Shown here in pieces: positions 28,581-41,700 of a DNA stretch of 64,000 nucleotides (its first letter is position 1; every line of letters starts with the position of its first letter). Both the position numbers and the translations under genes were made by a program. The notes under the pieces were generated by a model. It was not told where the DNA came from, searched no databases, and saw only the letters and a program-made list of their open reading frames with translations. The stretch is from Symsagittifera roscoffensis (lineage: Eukaryota > Xenacoelomorpha > Acoela > Convolutidae): positions 40,999,797 through 41,063,796 of the forward strand of contig NC_087071.1 of the NCBI RefSeq assembly GCF_963678635.1, in the 5' to 3' direction.

Positions 28581-30943
28581 TTAAATATGTTTGTATATGC
28601 GAAAAGATCTCTAGTTATACTTATATCAAGCGCTAATTTGTCAAGAAAAATCTAGATGAATTTACAAAACCGTCATGTTTGAATATCATTATCGAGTACC
28701 GAAACGTAATTATTCAGTACCAAATCGTACTAAGTACCAAATCGTAGTAAAGTACCAAATCCTAAATACCAAATTAAGTCAATATCAGTAACCAGTTACC
28801 AAATCAGTAACCCAGGCGACAATTCATAACAAGTCCCGCAAAACATTGAGTCATGGCCGGTTCGTTTAGCTGACAAAATCTTGCCCGCGTTGCTTGTCGC
28901 TACACTCCTCTAGAACACCTCCCGCTGACGTAGCCACTATTTTCCTATTTTCAAAATTTCAAACTATGAGTTGGATTCTTCTACCGGGTTTTTAACTTAA
29001 AGCTTTTGAACAAGCGGGTCAAAACACAAACACAATTATTAATTTTTGTCTGGTACGTGTGTGTACTTTTTTAAAATCTGCTAAAATAGTCTTCATTCTT
29101 CTAGACAACTCAAAAACAAAACTGAAACCAGCTGAATTTCGATTCTATTTTAATCAAGTACTGATTTTGCTACTTACGATATGGTACTTAATTTCGATTC
29201 GGGGATTGAGACGATTTGCTATTTCTTAATTACGATTCGGTACTTAATAAGTGTAATTAAAAAAGACGGTGATATGAATTCATCTTGGTTTTTCTAGACG
29301 AAATAGCGCTTCAAATATTCATATTTAGAGATTTGTTTACTCATACAAACGTAGTTAAGCACACAAAAGTATAAGCCCAATTTTCAAAGCCTTAAATTGC
29401 ATACATACAAAAACTCTTATGTACCCGCATCTAAAATGTAGAGTCAAACACACGTTTATACGCACTACCTTTAAAACTTGGTACATATACTTTTTCAAAG
29501 TCTTATCCTAAACTTAAAATGCTTTTGAGTTTCAATTAGAATTACACATACGAGTTTGGTAAGGTTAATACATATAGGATAATATTCGTAAAAACACTTA
29601 AGAGACACACTTTACGTCTACTTAGTTGAAGATGTTTGTTTTCAACTGGTTTTTGGTACATTTTTAGTATTTGCTGTAGTATTCCAGAAATCAAGAACAA
29701 AAACAATTTTCAGTTGGATTATTTTGTTTTTAAACATATGTTTATATGTGTAAACTAAAGCTTTTCAGCATGTAACAGATTAATGAGAAAGAATAGCTAC
29801 ATACAAACGTACATAATCACCTATATACAATTATACACAAACATAAACAACAGAAGCTTAATAACACCGCCTAGCTAAACACAACCATATGTAGGTAATC
29901 AACAATGGTTGCTCATTTGTACACAATTAGAACCTGAAGAAACAGCCTAGAATAATAAAGACCAAAAAAGAGCAAAAATGGATTTTTAACTTGTATTTGG
30001 AACTCGGGATCCCAACTAAGGTGCTTATCTCGCGCTTTCTGCTAACCAGGAGTGGTTTGTTAGCAGTCTTTTTTTTCGTCTTTCCAATTTCTCTGGCCCT
30101 TTATAGTCGCTCAAAACAGCCTAAAATTGCTTTAATTTACTGTTACCACCTTATTTTAGAGTGGTAAGGTTTTCCAAAAAAATTTCTCAGAATATGGGAG
30201 GGTCTACATTCAAAACTGGCTCCTTTCGCCGAAAAAACTTGGAAAAATGAATTTTTTTCTTGTATAATAAGTTTCGCGTGTTTTTTCTGCCAATACGGTC
30301 TTTTAGGTTTCGATTTTAGCTCAGAAAGCCTTACTTTTTTTCTTTTCCAGCTCAGCACAAGAAACCTGATGAAAACATATCGGTAGAAAACATTCGGGGA
30401 AAACAACACAAATCGGACCCCTCCGGTTTGGTGAACTCTTAAATCAAACTCATTTTTCAAATTGTCTGAGATCTGACAGAATTAGCGCTTTTTAACGGTA
30501 AAAAAAGTAGAAATAACTCAAAAATAGCGTTTTCTGGGGGATGAAAATATCAAATTTTTGGCCTGAAAATTGGTCTAATAATGGTCTGTTTGTTAGAAAA
30601 TACGGTTAGTATGATTAGTACTAATTATATCCGAAACAAACTGTTTAAATAGCAATTCGGTTAGAAGTCACTTCAATGTAGTCACTGTAGTGGTGAACCT
30701 GTAGTGCTCACTGTTGTCAAGGCTCAGGATCGCCAGTGTCTCAGTATCCCCAGACCGTTCCTAAAATCAGTGCTGATACACTCTTTTTTTTTAACGAACT
30801 ACACTACTATGTTTTTTGTACAGTAGAGAAAATCACCATATCCATCGGAGATGGATCAATCTTTTTCAGTTCTCCTTAATCCTCATATCCTGAAAATGAA
30901 ACTTTATGTCAACAATTTTTATTCAGGCTGTTCCAGAAAACAA
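28581..30943. repeat. 2.37-kb near-identical duplication, copy 2
   Basis: This is the second copy of 25590-27955. Differences include a 2-4-base deletion in the GGAACTC region near 30004 and single substitutions. It ends at CCAGAAAACAA, short of the S segment, where it joins the main satellite array through two truncated GTGCCCTTCCTAAAT pieces. Confidence 0.95.
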
Positions 30944-32441
30944 GTGCCCTTCCTAAATTGTGCCCTTCCTAAATCTCCAAAGTGCCCTTCCTAAATTAGT
31001 TCAAAACGCAAATATCTCGTCTTTTTCTGACAAGCCAAAACCGTCGTACTTTAACTCGTCTATGCAATGTCTCGTTTTTTTCTGACAAGCCAAAACCGTC
31101 GTACTTTAACTCGTCTATGCAATGTCTCGTCTTTTTCTGACAAGCCAAAACCGTCGTTCTGATTTTCGCGCTTCTCAGTAAATGCGAGAAAAAAATTGTT
31201 ACTTGGCCTGCAACTTTTATTGAATTTTTGAAAAAACTTTGTAATCTCCAAAGTGCCCTTCCTAAATTAGTTCAAAACGCAAATGTCTCGTCTTTTTCTG
31301 AACAGCCAAAGCCGTCGTACTTTAACTCGTCCATGCATTGTCTCGTCTTTTTCTGACAAGCCAAAACCGTCGTTCTGATTTTCGCGCTTCTCAGTTATTG
31401 CGAGAAAAAAATTGTTACTTGTCCTGCAAATTTTATTGAATTTTTGAAAAAACTTTGTAATCTCCAAAGTGCCCTTCCTAAATTAGTTCAAAACGCAAAT
31501 GTCTCGTCTTTTTCTGACAAGCCAAAACCGTCGTTCTGATTTTCGCGCTTCTCAGTTATTGCGAGAAAAAAATTGTTACTTGTCCTGCAAATTTGATTGA
31601 ATTTTCGAAAAAAACCTTGTAATCTCTAAAGTGCCCTTCCGAAATTAGTTCAAAACGCAAATATCTCGTCTTTTTCTGACAAGCCAAAACCGTCGTACTT
31701 TAACTCGTCTATGCAATGTCTCGTCTTTTTCCGACAAGCCAAAACCGTCATTCTGATTTTCGCGCTTCTCAGTTATTGCGAGAAAAAAATGTTACTTGTC
31801 CTGCATATTTTATTGAATTTTTGAAAAAACATTGTAATCTCCAAAGTGCCCTTCCTAAATTAGTTCAAAACGCAAATATCTCGTCTTTTTCTGACAAGCC
31901 AAAACCATCGTACTTTAACTCGTCTATGCAATGTCTCGTCTTTTTCTGACAAGCCAAAACCGTCGTTCTGATTTTCGCGCTTCTCAGTTATTGCGAGAAA
32001 AAAATTGTTACTTGTCCTGCAAATTTTATTGAATTTTTGAAAAATCTTTGTAATCTCCAAAGTGCCCTTCCTAAATTAGTTCAAAACGCAAATATCTCGT
32101 CTTTTTCTGACAAGCCAAAACCGTCGTACTTTAACTCGTCTATGCAATGTCTCGTCTTTTTCTGACAAGCCAAAACCGTCGTTTTGCCTTTCGCGCTTCT
32201 CAGTTATTGCGAGAAAAAAATTGTTACTTGTCCTGCAAAATTTATTGAATTTTTGAAAAAAGTTTGTAATCTCCAAAGTGCCCTTCCTAAATTAGTTCAA
32301 AACGCAAATGTCTCGTCTTTTTCTGACAAGCCAAAACCGTCGTACTTTAACTCGTCCATGCATTGTCTCGTCTTTTTGGACAAGCCAAAACTGTCGTTCT
32401 GATTTTTGCGCTTCTCAGTTATTGCGAGAGAAAAATTGTTA

Positions 32442-32606
32442 CTTCATCACCAAGAAGGACAGCAATTCCCGTTCTCAGCTTTTTCCAACTGCCAAATAAG
32501 ACTGCTATTGATTGTAGCTTCACAATCGTTGCAACAAAGGGGGATTATTTTCTTCAGTAATCAGTCGATTGTAGTTTGTATTTTCTTTTCTGTTATCTTC
32601 TTAGTG
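32442..32606 (+). repeat. S segment copy in array (1)
   Basis: This is a near-copy of the 28010-28195 flank block embedded between satellite monomers. It follows GCGAGAGAAAAATTGTT and is followed by TGCAATATCTCGTC. Confidence 0.85.
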
Positions 32607-33551
32607 CAATATCTCGTCTTTTTGTGAGAAACCAAAACGGTCGTTCTGACTTTCGTGCTTCTCAGTTATTGCGAGAAAAAAATGTTACTTGTCATGCAAG
32701 GTATTATTGAATTTTTGAAAAAGCTTCGTAAACTCCAAAGTGCCCTTCCTAAATTAGTTCAAAACGCAAATATCTCGTCTTTTTCTGACCAGCCAAAAAC
32801 CGTCGTACTTTAACTCGTCTATGCAATGTCTCGTCTTTTTCCGACAAGCCGAAACCGTCATTCTGATTTTCGCGCTTCTCACTTATTGCGAGAAAAAAAT
32901 GTTACTTGTCCTGCAAATTTTATTGAATTTTTGAAAAAACATTGTAATCTCCAAAGTGCCCTTCCTAAATTAGTTCAAAACGCAAATATCTCGTCTTTTT
33001 CTGACAAGCCAAAACCATCGTACTTTAACTCGTCTATGCAATGTCTCGTCTTTTTTTGACAAGCCAAAACCGTCGTTCTGATTTTCGCGCTTCTCAGTTA
33101 TTGCGAGAAAAAAATTGTTACTTGTCCTGCAAATTTTATTGAATTTTTGAAAAATCTTTGTAATCTCCAAAGTGCCCTTCCTAAATTAGTTCAAAACGCA
33201 AATATCTCGTCTTTTTCTGACAAGCCAAAACCGTCGTACTTTAACTCGTCTATGCAATGTCTCGTCTTTTTCTGACAAGCCAAAACCGTCGTTTTACCTT
33301 TCGCGCTTCTCGGTTATTGCGAGAAAAAAATTGTTACTTGTCCTGCAAAATTTATTGAATTTTTGAAAAAAATTTGTAATCTCCACAGTGCCCTTCCTAA
33401 ATTAGTTCAAAATGCAAATGTCTCGTCTTTTTCTGACAAGCCAAAACCGTCGTACTTTAACTCGTCCATGCATTGTCTCGTCTTTTTGGACAAGCCAAAA
33501 CTGTCGTTCTGATTTTTGCGCTTCTCAGTTATTGCGAGAGAAAAATTGTTA

Positions 33552-33716
33552 CTTCATCACCAAGAAGGACAGCAATTCCCGTTCTCAGCTTTTTCCAACT
33601 GCCAAATAGGACTGCTATTGATTGTAGCTTCACAATCGTTGCAACAAAGGGGGATTATTTTCTTCAGTAATCAGTCGATTGTAGTTTGTATTTTCTTTTC
33701 TGTTATCTTCTTAGTG
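33552..33716 (+). repeat. S segment copy in array (2)
   Basis: This copy has the same boundaries as the previous one and sits 1,110 bp further on. It is almost identical to copy 1. Confidence 0.85.
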
Positions 33717-34443
33717 CAATATCTCGTCTTTTTGTGAGAAACCAAAACGGTCGTTCTGACTTTCGTGCTTCTCAGTTATTGCGAGAAAAAAATGTTACTT
33801 GTCCTGCAACATTTATTGAATTTTTGAAAAAACATTGTAATCTCCAAAGTGCCCTTCCTAAATTAGTTCAAAACGCTAATATCTCGTCTTTTTCTGACAA
33901 GCCAAAGTCGTCGTACTTTAACTCGTCTATGCAATGTCTCGTCTTTTTCTGACAAGCCAAAACCGTCGTTCTGATTTTCGCGCTTCTCAGTTATTGCGAG
34001 AAAAAAATTGTTACTTGTCCTGCAAATTTTATTGAGTTTTTGAAAAATCTTTGTAATCTCCAAAGTGCCCTTCCTCAATTAGTTCAAAACGCAAATATCT
34101 CGTCTTTTTCTGACAAGCCAAAACCGTCGTACTTTAACTCGTCTATGCAATGTCTCGTCTTTTTCTGACAAGCCAAAACCGTCGTTCTGACTTTCGCACT
34201 TCTCAGTTATTGCGAGAAAAAATTGTTACTTGTCCTGCAAAATTTATTGAATTTTTGAAAAAACTTTGTAATCTCCAAAGTGCCCTTCCTAAATTAGTTC
34301 AAAACGCAAATGTCTCGTCTTTTTCTGACAAGCCAAAACCGCTGTACTTTAACTCGTCCATGCATCGTCTCGTCTTTTTCTGACAAGCCAAAACCGTCGT
34401 TCTGATTTTCGCGCTTCTCAGTTATTGCGAGAGAAAAATTGTT

Positions 34444-34608
34444 ACTTCATCACCAAGAAGGACAGCAATTCCTGTTCTCAGCTTTTTCCAACTGCGAAAT
34501 AGGACTGCTATTGATAGTAGCTTCACAATCGTTGCAACCAAGGGGGATTCTTTTCTTCAGTAATCAGTCGATTGTAGTTTGTATTTTCTTTTCTGTTATC
34601 TTCTTAGT
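34444..34608 (+). repeat. S segment copy in array (3)
   Basis: This copy lies 892 bp after copy 2, about one monomer less than the other spacings. It shares CTGTTCTCAGC and CAACCAAGGGGGATTC variants with the fourth copy, while copies 1-2 have CCGTTCTCAGC and CAACAAAGGGGGATTA. Confidence 0.85.
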
Positions 34609-35552
34609 GCAATATCTCGTCTTTTTGTGAGAAACCAAAACTGTCGTTCTGACTTTCGCGCTTCTCAGTTATTGCGAGAAAAAAATGTTACTTGTCCTGC
34701 AAATTTTATTGAATTTTTGAAAAAACATTGTAATCTCCAAAGTGCCCTTCTTAAATTAGCTCAAAACGCAAATATCTCGTCTTTTTCTGACAAGCCAAAA
34801 CCGTCGTACTTTAACTCGTCTATGCAATGTCTCGTCTTTTTCCGACAAGCCAAAACCGTCATTCTAATTTTCGCGCTTCTCAGTTATTGCGAGAAAAAAT
34901 ATGTTACTTGTCCTGCAACATTTATTGAATTTTTGAAAAAACATTGTAATCTCCAAAGTGCCCTTCCTAAATTAGTTCAAAACGCAAATATCTCGTCTTT
35001 TTCTGACAAGCCAAAGTCGTCGTACTTTAATTCGTCTATGCAATGTCTCGTCTTTTTCTGACAAGCCAAAACCGTCGTTCTGATTTTCGCGCTTCTCAGT
35101 TATTGCGAGAAAAAAATTGTTACTTGTCCTGCAAATTTTATTGAATTTTTGAAAAATCTTTGTAATCTCCAAAGTGCCCTTCCTAAATTAGTTCAAAACG
35201 CAAATATCTCGTCTTTTTCTGACAAGCCAAAACCGTCGTACTTTAACTCGTCTATGCAATGTCTCGTCTTTTTCTGACAAGCCAAAACCGTCGTTCTGAC
35301 TTTCGCACTTCTCAGTTATTGCGAAAAAAAATTGTTACTTGTCCTGCAAAATTTATTGAATTTTTGAAAAAACTTTGTAATCTCCAAAGTGCCCTTCCTA
35401 AATTAGTTCAAAACGCAAACGTCTCGTCTTTTTCTGACAAGCCAAAACCGCTGTACTTTAACTCGTCCATGCATTGTCTCGTCTTTTTCTGACAAGCCAA
35501 AACCGTCGTTCTGATTTTCGCGCTTCTCAGTTATTGCGAGAGAAAAATTGTT

Positions 35553-35717
35553 ACTTCATCACCAAGAAGGACAGCAATTCCTGTTCTCAGCTTTTTCCAA
35601 CTGCGAAATAGGACTGCTATTGATTGTAGCTTCACAATCGTTGCAACCAAGGGGGATTCTTTTCTTCAGTAATCAGTCGATTGTAGTTTGTATTTTCTTT
35701 TCTGTTATCTTCTTAGT
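35553..35717 (+). repeat. S segment copy in array (4)
   Basis: This copy lies 1,109 bp after copy 3 and is the last seen. Beyond about 36 kb the array has no further S segments. Confidence 0.85.
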
Positions 35718-38700
35718 GCAATATCTCGTCTTTTGGTGAGAAACCAAAACTGTCGTTCTGACTTTCGCGCTTCTAAGTTATTGCGAGAAAAAAAATGTTA
35801 CTTGTCCTGCAAATTGTATTGAATTTTTGAAAAAACATTGTAATCTCCAAAGTGCCCTTCCTAAATTAGTTCAAAACGCAAATATCTCATCTTTTTCTGA
35901 CAAGCCAAAACCGTCGTACTTTAACTCGTCTATGCAATGTCTAGTCTTTTTCTGACAAGCCAAAATTTTCGTTCTGATTTTCGCGATTCTCAGTTATTGC
36001 GAGAAAAAAATTGTTACTTGTCCTGCAGATTTTATTGAATTTTTGAAAAATCTTTGTAATCTCCAAAGTGCCCTTCCTAAATTAGTTCAAAACGCGAATA
36101 TCTCGTCTTTTTCTGACAAGCCAAAACCGTCGTACTTTAACTCGTCTATGCATAGTCTCGTCTTTTTCTGACAAGCCAAAACCGTCGTTCTGACTTTCGC
36201 GCTTCTCAGTTATTGCGAGAAAAAAATTGTTACTTGTCCTGCAAAATTTATTGAATTTTTGAAAAAACTTTGTAATCTCCAAAGTGCCCTTCCTAAAATA
36301 GTTCAAAACGCAAATGTCTCGTCTTTTTCTGACAAGCCAAAACCGCCGTACTTTAACTCGTCCATGCATTGTCTCGTCTTTTTCTGACAAGCCAAAACCG
36401 TCGTTCTGATTTTCGCGCTTCTCAGTTGTTGCGAGAAAAAAATTGTTACTTGTCCTGCACATTTTATTGAATTGTTGAAAAATCTTTGTAATCTCCAAAG
36501 TGCCCTTCCTAAATTAGTTCTAAACGCAAATATCTCGTCTTTTTCTGACAAGCCAAAACCGTCGTACTTTAACTCGTCCATGCATTGTCTCGTCTTTTTC
36601 TGACAAGCCAAAACCGTCGTTCTGATTTTCGCGCTTCTCAGTTATTGCGAGAAGAAAATTGTTACTTGTCCTGCACATTTTATTGAATTTTTGAAAAATC
36701 TTTGTAATCTCCAAAGTGCCCTTCCTAAATTAGTTCAAAACGCAAATATCTCGTCTTTTTCTGACAAGCCAAAACCGTCGTACTTTAACTCGTCTATGCA
36801 ATATCTCGTCTTTTTCTGACAAGCCAAAACCGTCGTTCTGACTTTCGCGCATCTCAGTTATTGCGAGAAAAAAATTGTTACTTGTCCTGCAAAATTTATT
36901 GAATTTTTGAAAAAACTTTGTAATCTCCAAAGTGCCCTTCCTAAATTAGTTCTAAACGCAAATATCTCGTCTTTTTCTGACAAGCCAAAACCGTCGTACT
37001 TTAACTCGTCCATGCATTGTCTCGTCTTTTTCTGACAAGCCAAAACCGTCGTTCTGATTTTCGCGCTTCTCAGTTATTGCGAGAAGAAAATGTTACTTGT
37101 CCTGCACATTTTATTTAATTTTTGAAAAATCTTTGTAATCTCCAAAGTGCCCTTCCTAAATTAGTTCAAAACGCAAATATCTCGTCTTTTTCTGACAAGC
37201 CAAAACCGTCGTACTTTAACTCGTCTATGCAATATCTCGTCTTTTTCTGACAAGCCAAAACCGTCGTTCTGACTTTCGCGCATCTCAGTTATTGCGAGAA
37301 AAAAATTGTTACTTGTCCTGCAAAATTTATTGAATTTTTGAAAAAACTTTGTAATCTCCAAAGTGCCCTTCCTAAATTAGTTCAAAACGCAAATATCTTG
37401 TCTTTTTTTGACCAGCCAAAACCGTCGTACTTTAACTCGTCCATGCATTGTCTCGTCTTTTTCTGACAAGCCAAAACCGTCGTTCTGATTTTCGCGCTTC
37501 TCAGGTATTGCGAGAAAAAAATTGTTACTTGTCCTGCAAAATATATTGAATTTTTGAAAAAACTTTGTAATCTCCAAAGTGCCCTTCCTAAATTAGTTCA
37601 AAACGCAAATATCTCGTCTTTTTTTGACCAGCCAAAACCGTCGTACTTTAACTCGTCTATGCAATGTCTCGTCTTTTTCTAACAAGCCAAAACCGTCGTT
37701 CTGATTTTCGCGCTTCTCAGTTATTGCGAGAAAAAAATGTTACTTATCCTGCACATTTTATTGAATTTTTGAAAAATCTTTGTAATCTCCAAAGTGCCCT
37801 TCCTAAATTAGTTCAAAACGCAAATATCTCGTCTTTTTTTGACCAGCCAAAACCGTCGTACTTTAACTCGTCCATGCATTGTCTCGTCTTTTTCTGACAA
37901 GCCAAAACCGTCGTTCTGACTTTCGTGCTTCTCAGTTATTGCGAGAAAAAAATGTTACTTGTCATGCAAGATATCATTGAATTTTTGAAAAAGCTTCGTA
38001 AACTCCAAAGTGCCCTTCCTAAATTAGTTCAAAACGCAAATATCTCGTCTTTTTCTGACAAGCCAAAACCGTCGTACTTTAACTCGTCCATGCATTGTCT
38101 CGTCTTTTTCTGACAAGCCAAAACCGTCGTTCTGACTTTCGTGCTTCTCAGTTATTGCGAGAAAAAAATGTTACTTGTCCTGCACATTTTATTGAATTTT
38201 TGAAAAATCTTTGTAATCTCCAAAGTGCCCTTCCTAAATTAGTTCAAAACGCAAATATCTCGTCTTTTTTTGACCAGCCAAAACCGTCGTACTTCAACTC
38301 GTCTATGCAATGTCTCGTCTTTTTCTAACAAGCCAAAACCGTCGTTCTGATTTTCGCGCTTCTCAGTTATTGCGAGAAAAAAATTGTTACTTGTCCTGCA
38401 CATTTTATTGAATTTTTGAAAAATCTTTGTAATCTCCAAAGTGCCCTTCCTAAATTAGTTCTAAACGCAAATATCTCGTCTTTTTCTGACAAGCCGAAAC
38501 CGTCGTACTTTAACTCGTCCATGCATTGTCTCGTCTTTTTCTGACAAGCCAAAACCGTCGTTCTGACTTTCGTGCTTCTCAGTTAATGCGAAAAAAAAAA
38601 TGTTACTTGTCATGCAAGGTATCATTGAATTTTTGAAAAAGCTTCGTAAACTCCAAAGTGCCCTTCCTAAATTAGTTCAAAACGCGAATATCTCGTCTTT

Positions 38701-41700
38701 TTCTGACAAGCCAAAACCGTCGTACTTTAACTCGTCTATGCAATGTCTCGTCTTTTTCTGATAGGCCAAAACCGTCGTTCTGACTTTCGTGCTTCTCAGT
38801 TATTGCGAGAAAAAATTTGTTACTTGTCCTGCCAAATTTATTGAATTTTTGAAAAAACTTTGTAATCTCCAAAGTGCCCTTCCTAAATTAGTTCAAAACG
38901 CAAATATCTCGTCTTTTTTTGACCAGCCAAAACCGTCGTACTTTAACTCGTCTATGCAATGTCTCGTCTTTTTCTGACAAGCCAAAACCGTCGTTCTGAC
39001 TTTCGTGCTTCTCAGTTATTGCGAGAAAAAAATTAATACTTGTCTGCCAAATTTATTGAATTTTTGAAAAAACTTTGTAATCTCCAAAGTGCCCTTCCTA
39101 AATTAGTTCAAAACGCAAATATCTCGTCTTTTTTGACCAGCCAAAACCGTCGTACTTTAACTCGTCTATGCAATGTCTCGTCTTTTTCTAACAAGCCAAA
39201 ACCGTCGTTCTGATTTTCGCGCTTCTCAGTTATTGCGAGAAAAAAATGTTACTTGTCCTGCACATTTTATTGAATTTTTGAAAAATCTTTGTAATCTCCA
39301 AAGTGCCCTTCCTAATTTAGTTCAAAACGCAAATATCTCGTCTTTTTTTGACCAGCCAAAACCGTCGTACTTTAACTCGTCTATGCAATGTCTCGTCTTT
39401 TTCTAACAAGCCAAAACCGTCGTTCTGATTTTCGCGCTTCTCAGTTATTGTGAGAAAAAAATTGTTAGTTGTCCTGCACATTTTATTGAATTTTTGAAAA
39501 ACCTTTGTAATCTCCAAAGTGCCCTTCCTAAATTAGTTCTAAAAGCAAATATCTCGTCTTTTTCTGACAAGCCAAAACCGTCGTTCTGACTTTCGTGCTT
39601 CTCAGTTATTGCGAGAAAAAAATGTTACTTGTCATGCAAGGTATCATTGAATTTTTGAAAAAGCTTTGTAAACTCCAAAGTGCCCTTCCTAAATTAGTTC
39701 AAAACGCAAATATCTCGTCTTTTTCTGACAAGCCAAAACCGTCGTACTTTAACTCGTCTATGCAATGTCTCGTCTTTTTCTGACAAGCCAAAACCGTCGT
39801 TCTGGTTTTCGTGCTTCTCAGTTATTGCGAGAAAAAAATGTTACTTGTCATGCAAGGTATCATTGAATTTTTGAAAAAGCTTTGTAAACTCCAAAGTGCC
39901 CTTCCTAAATTAGTTCAAAACGCAAATATCTCGTCTTTTTTTGACCAGCCAAAACCGTCGTACTTTAACTCGTCTATGCAATGTCTCGTCTTTTTCTAAC
40001 AAGCCAAAACCGTCGTTCTCATTTTCGCGCTTCTCAGTTATTGCGAGAACAAAATTGTTACTTGTCCTGCACATTTTATTGAATTGTTGAAAAATCTTTG
40101 TAATCTCCAAAGTGCCCTTCCTAAATTAGTTCTAAACGCAAATATCTCGTCTTTTTCTGACAAGCCAAAACCGTCGTACTTTAACTCGTCCATGCATTGT
40201 CTCGTCTTTTTCTGACAAGCCAAAACCGTCGTTCTGACTTTCGTGCTTCTCAGTTATTGCGAGAAAAAAATGTTACTTGTCATGCAAGGTATCATTGAAT
40301 TTTTGAAAAAGCTTCGTAAACTCCAAAGTGCCCTTCCTAAATTAGTTCAAAACGCAAATATCTCGTCTTTTTTTGACCAGCCAAAACCGTCGTACTTTAA
40401 CTCGTCTATGCAATGTCTCGTCTTTTTCTGACAAGCCAAAACCGTCGTTCTGACTTACGTGCTTCTCAGTTATTGCGAGAAAAAATGTTACTTGTCCTGC
40501 ACATTTTATTGAATTTTTGAAAAATCTTTGTAATCTCCAAAGTTCCCTTCCTAAATTAGTTCTAAACGCAAATATCTCGTCTTTTTCTGACAAGCCAAAA
40601 CCGTCGTACTTTAACTCGTCTATGCAATGTCTCGTCTTTTTCTGACAAGCCAAAACCGTCGTTCTGACTTTCGTGCTTCTCAGTTATTGCGAGAAAAAAA
40701 TGTTACTTGTCATGCACATTTTTTTGAATTTTTGAAAAATCTTTGTAATCTCCAAAGTGCCCTTCCTAAATTAGTTCTAAACGCAAATATCTCGTCTTTT
40801 TCTGACAAGCCAAAACCGTCGTACTTTAACTCATCCATGCATTGTCTCGTCTTTTTCTGACAAGCCAAAACCGTCGTTCTGACTTTCGTGCTTCTCAGTT
40901 ATTGCGAGCAAAAATGTTACTTGTCATGCAAGGTATCATTGAATTTTTAAAAAAGCTTCTCAAACTCCAAAGTGCCCTTCCTAAATTATTTCAAAACGCA
41001 AAAATCTCGTCTTTTTTGACCAGCCAAAACCGTCGTACTTTAACTCGTCTATGCAATGTCTCGTCTTTTTCTAACAAGCCAAAACCGTCGTTCTGATTTT
41101 CGCGCTTCTCAGTTATTGCGAGAAAAAAATTGTTACTTGTCCTGCAAAATTTATTGAATTTTTGAAAAACTTTGTAATCTCCAAAGTGCCCTTCCTAAAT
41201 TAGTTCAAAACGCAAATATCTCGTCTTTTTTTGACCAGCCAAAACCGTCGTACTTTAACTCGTCTAAGCAATGTCTCGTCTTTTTCTAACAAGCCAAAAC
41301 CGTCGTTCTGATTTTCGCGCTTCTCAGTTATTGCGAGAAAAAAATTGTTACTTGTCCTGCACATTTTAGTGACTTTTTGAAAAATCTTTGTAATCTCCAA
41401 AGTGCCCTTCCTAAATTAGTTCTAAACGCAAATATCTCGTCTTTTTCTGACAAGCCAAAACCGTCGTACTTTAACTCGTCCATGCATTGTCTCGTCTTTT
41501 TCTGACAAGCCAAAACCGTCGTTCTGACTTTCGTGCTTCTCAGTTATTGCGAGAAAAAAATGTTACTTGTCATGCAAGGTATCATTGAATTTTTGAAAAA
41601 GCTTCGTAAACTCCATAGTGCCCTTCCTAAATTAGTTCAAAACGCAAATATCTCGTCTTTTTTTGACCAGCCGAAACCGTCGTACTTTAACTCGTCTATG

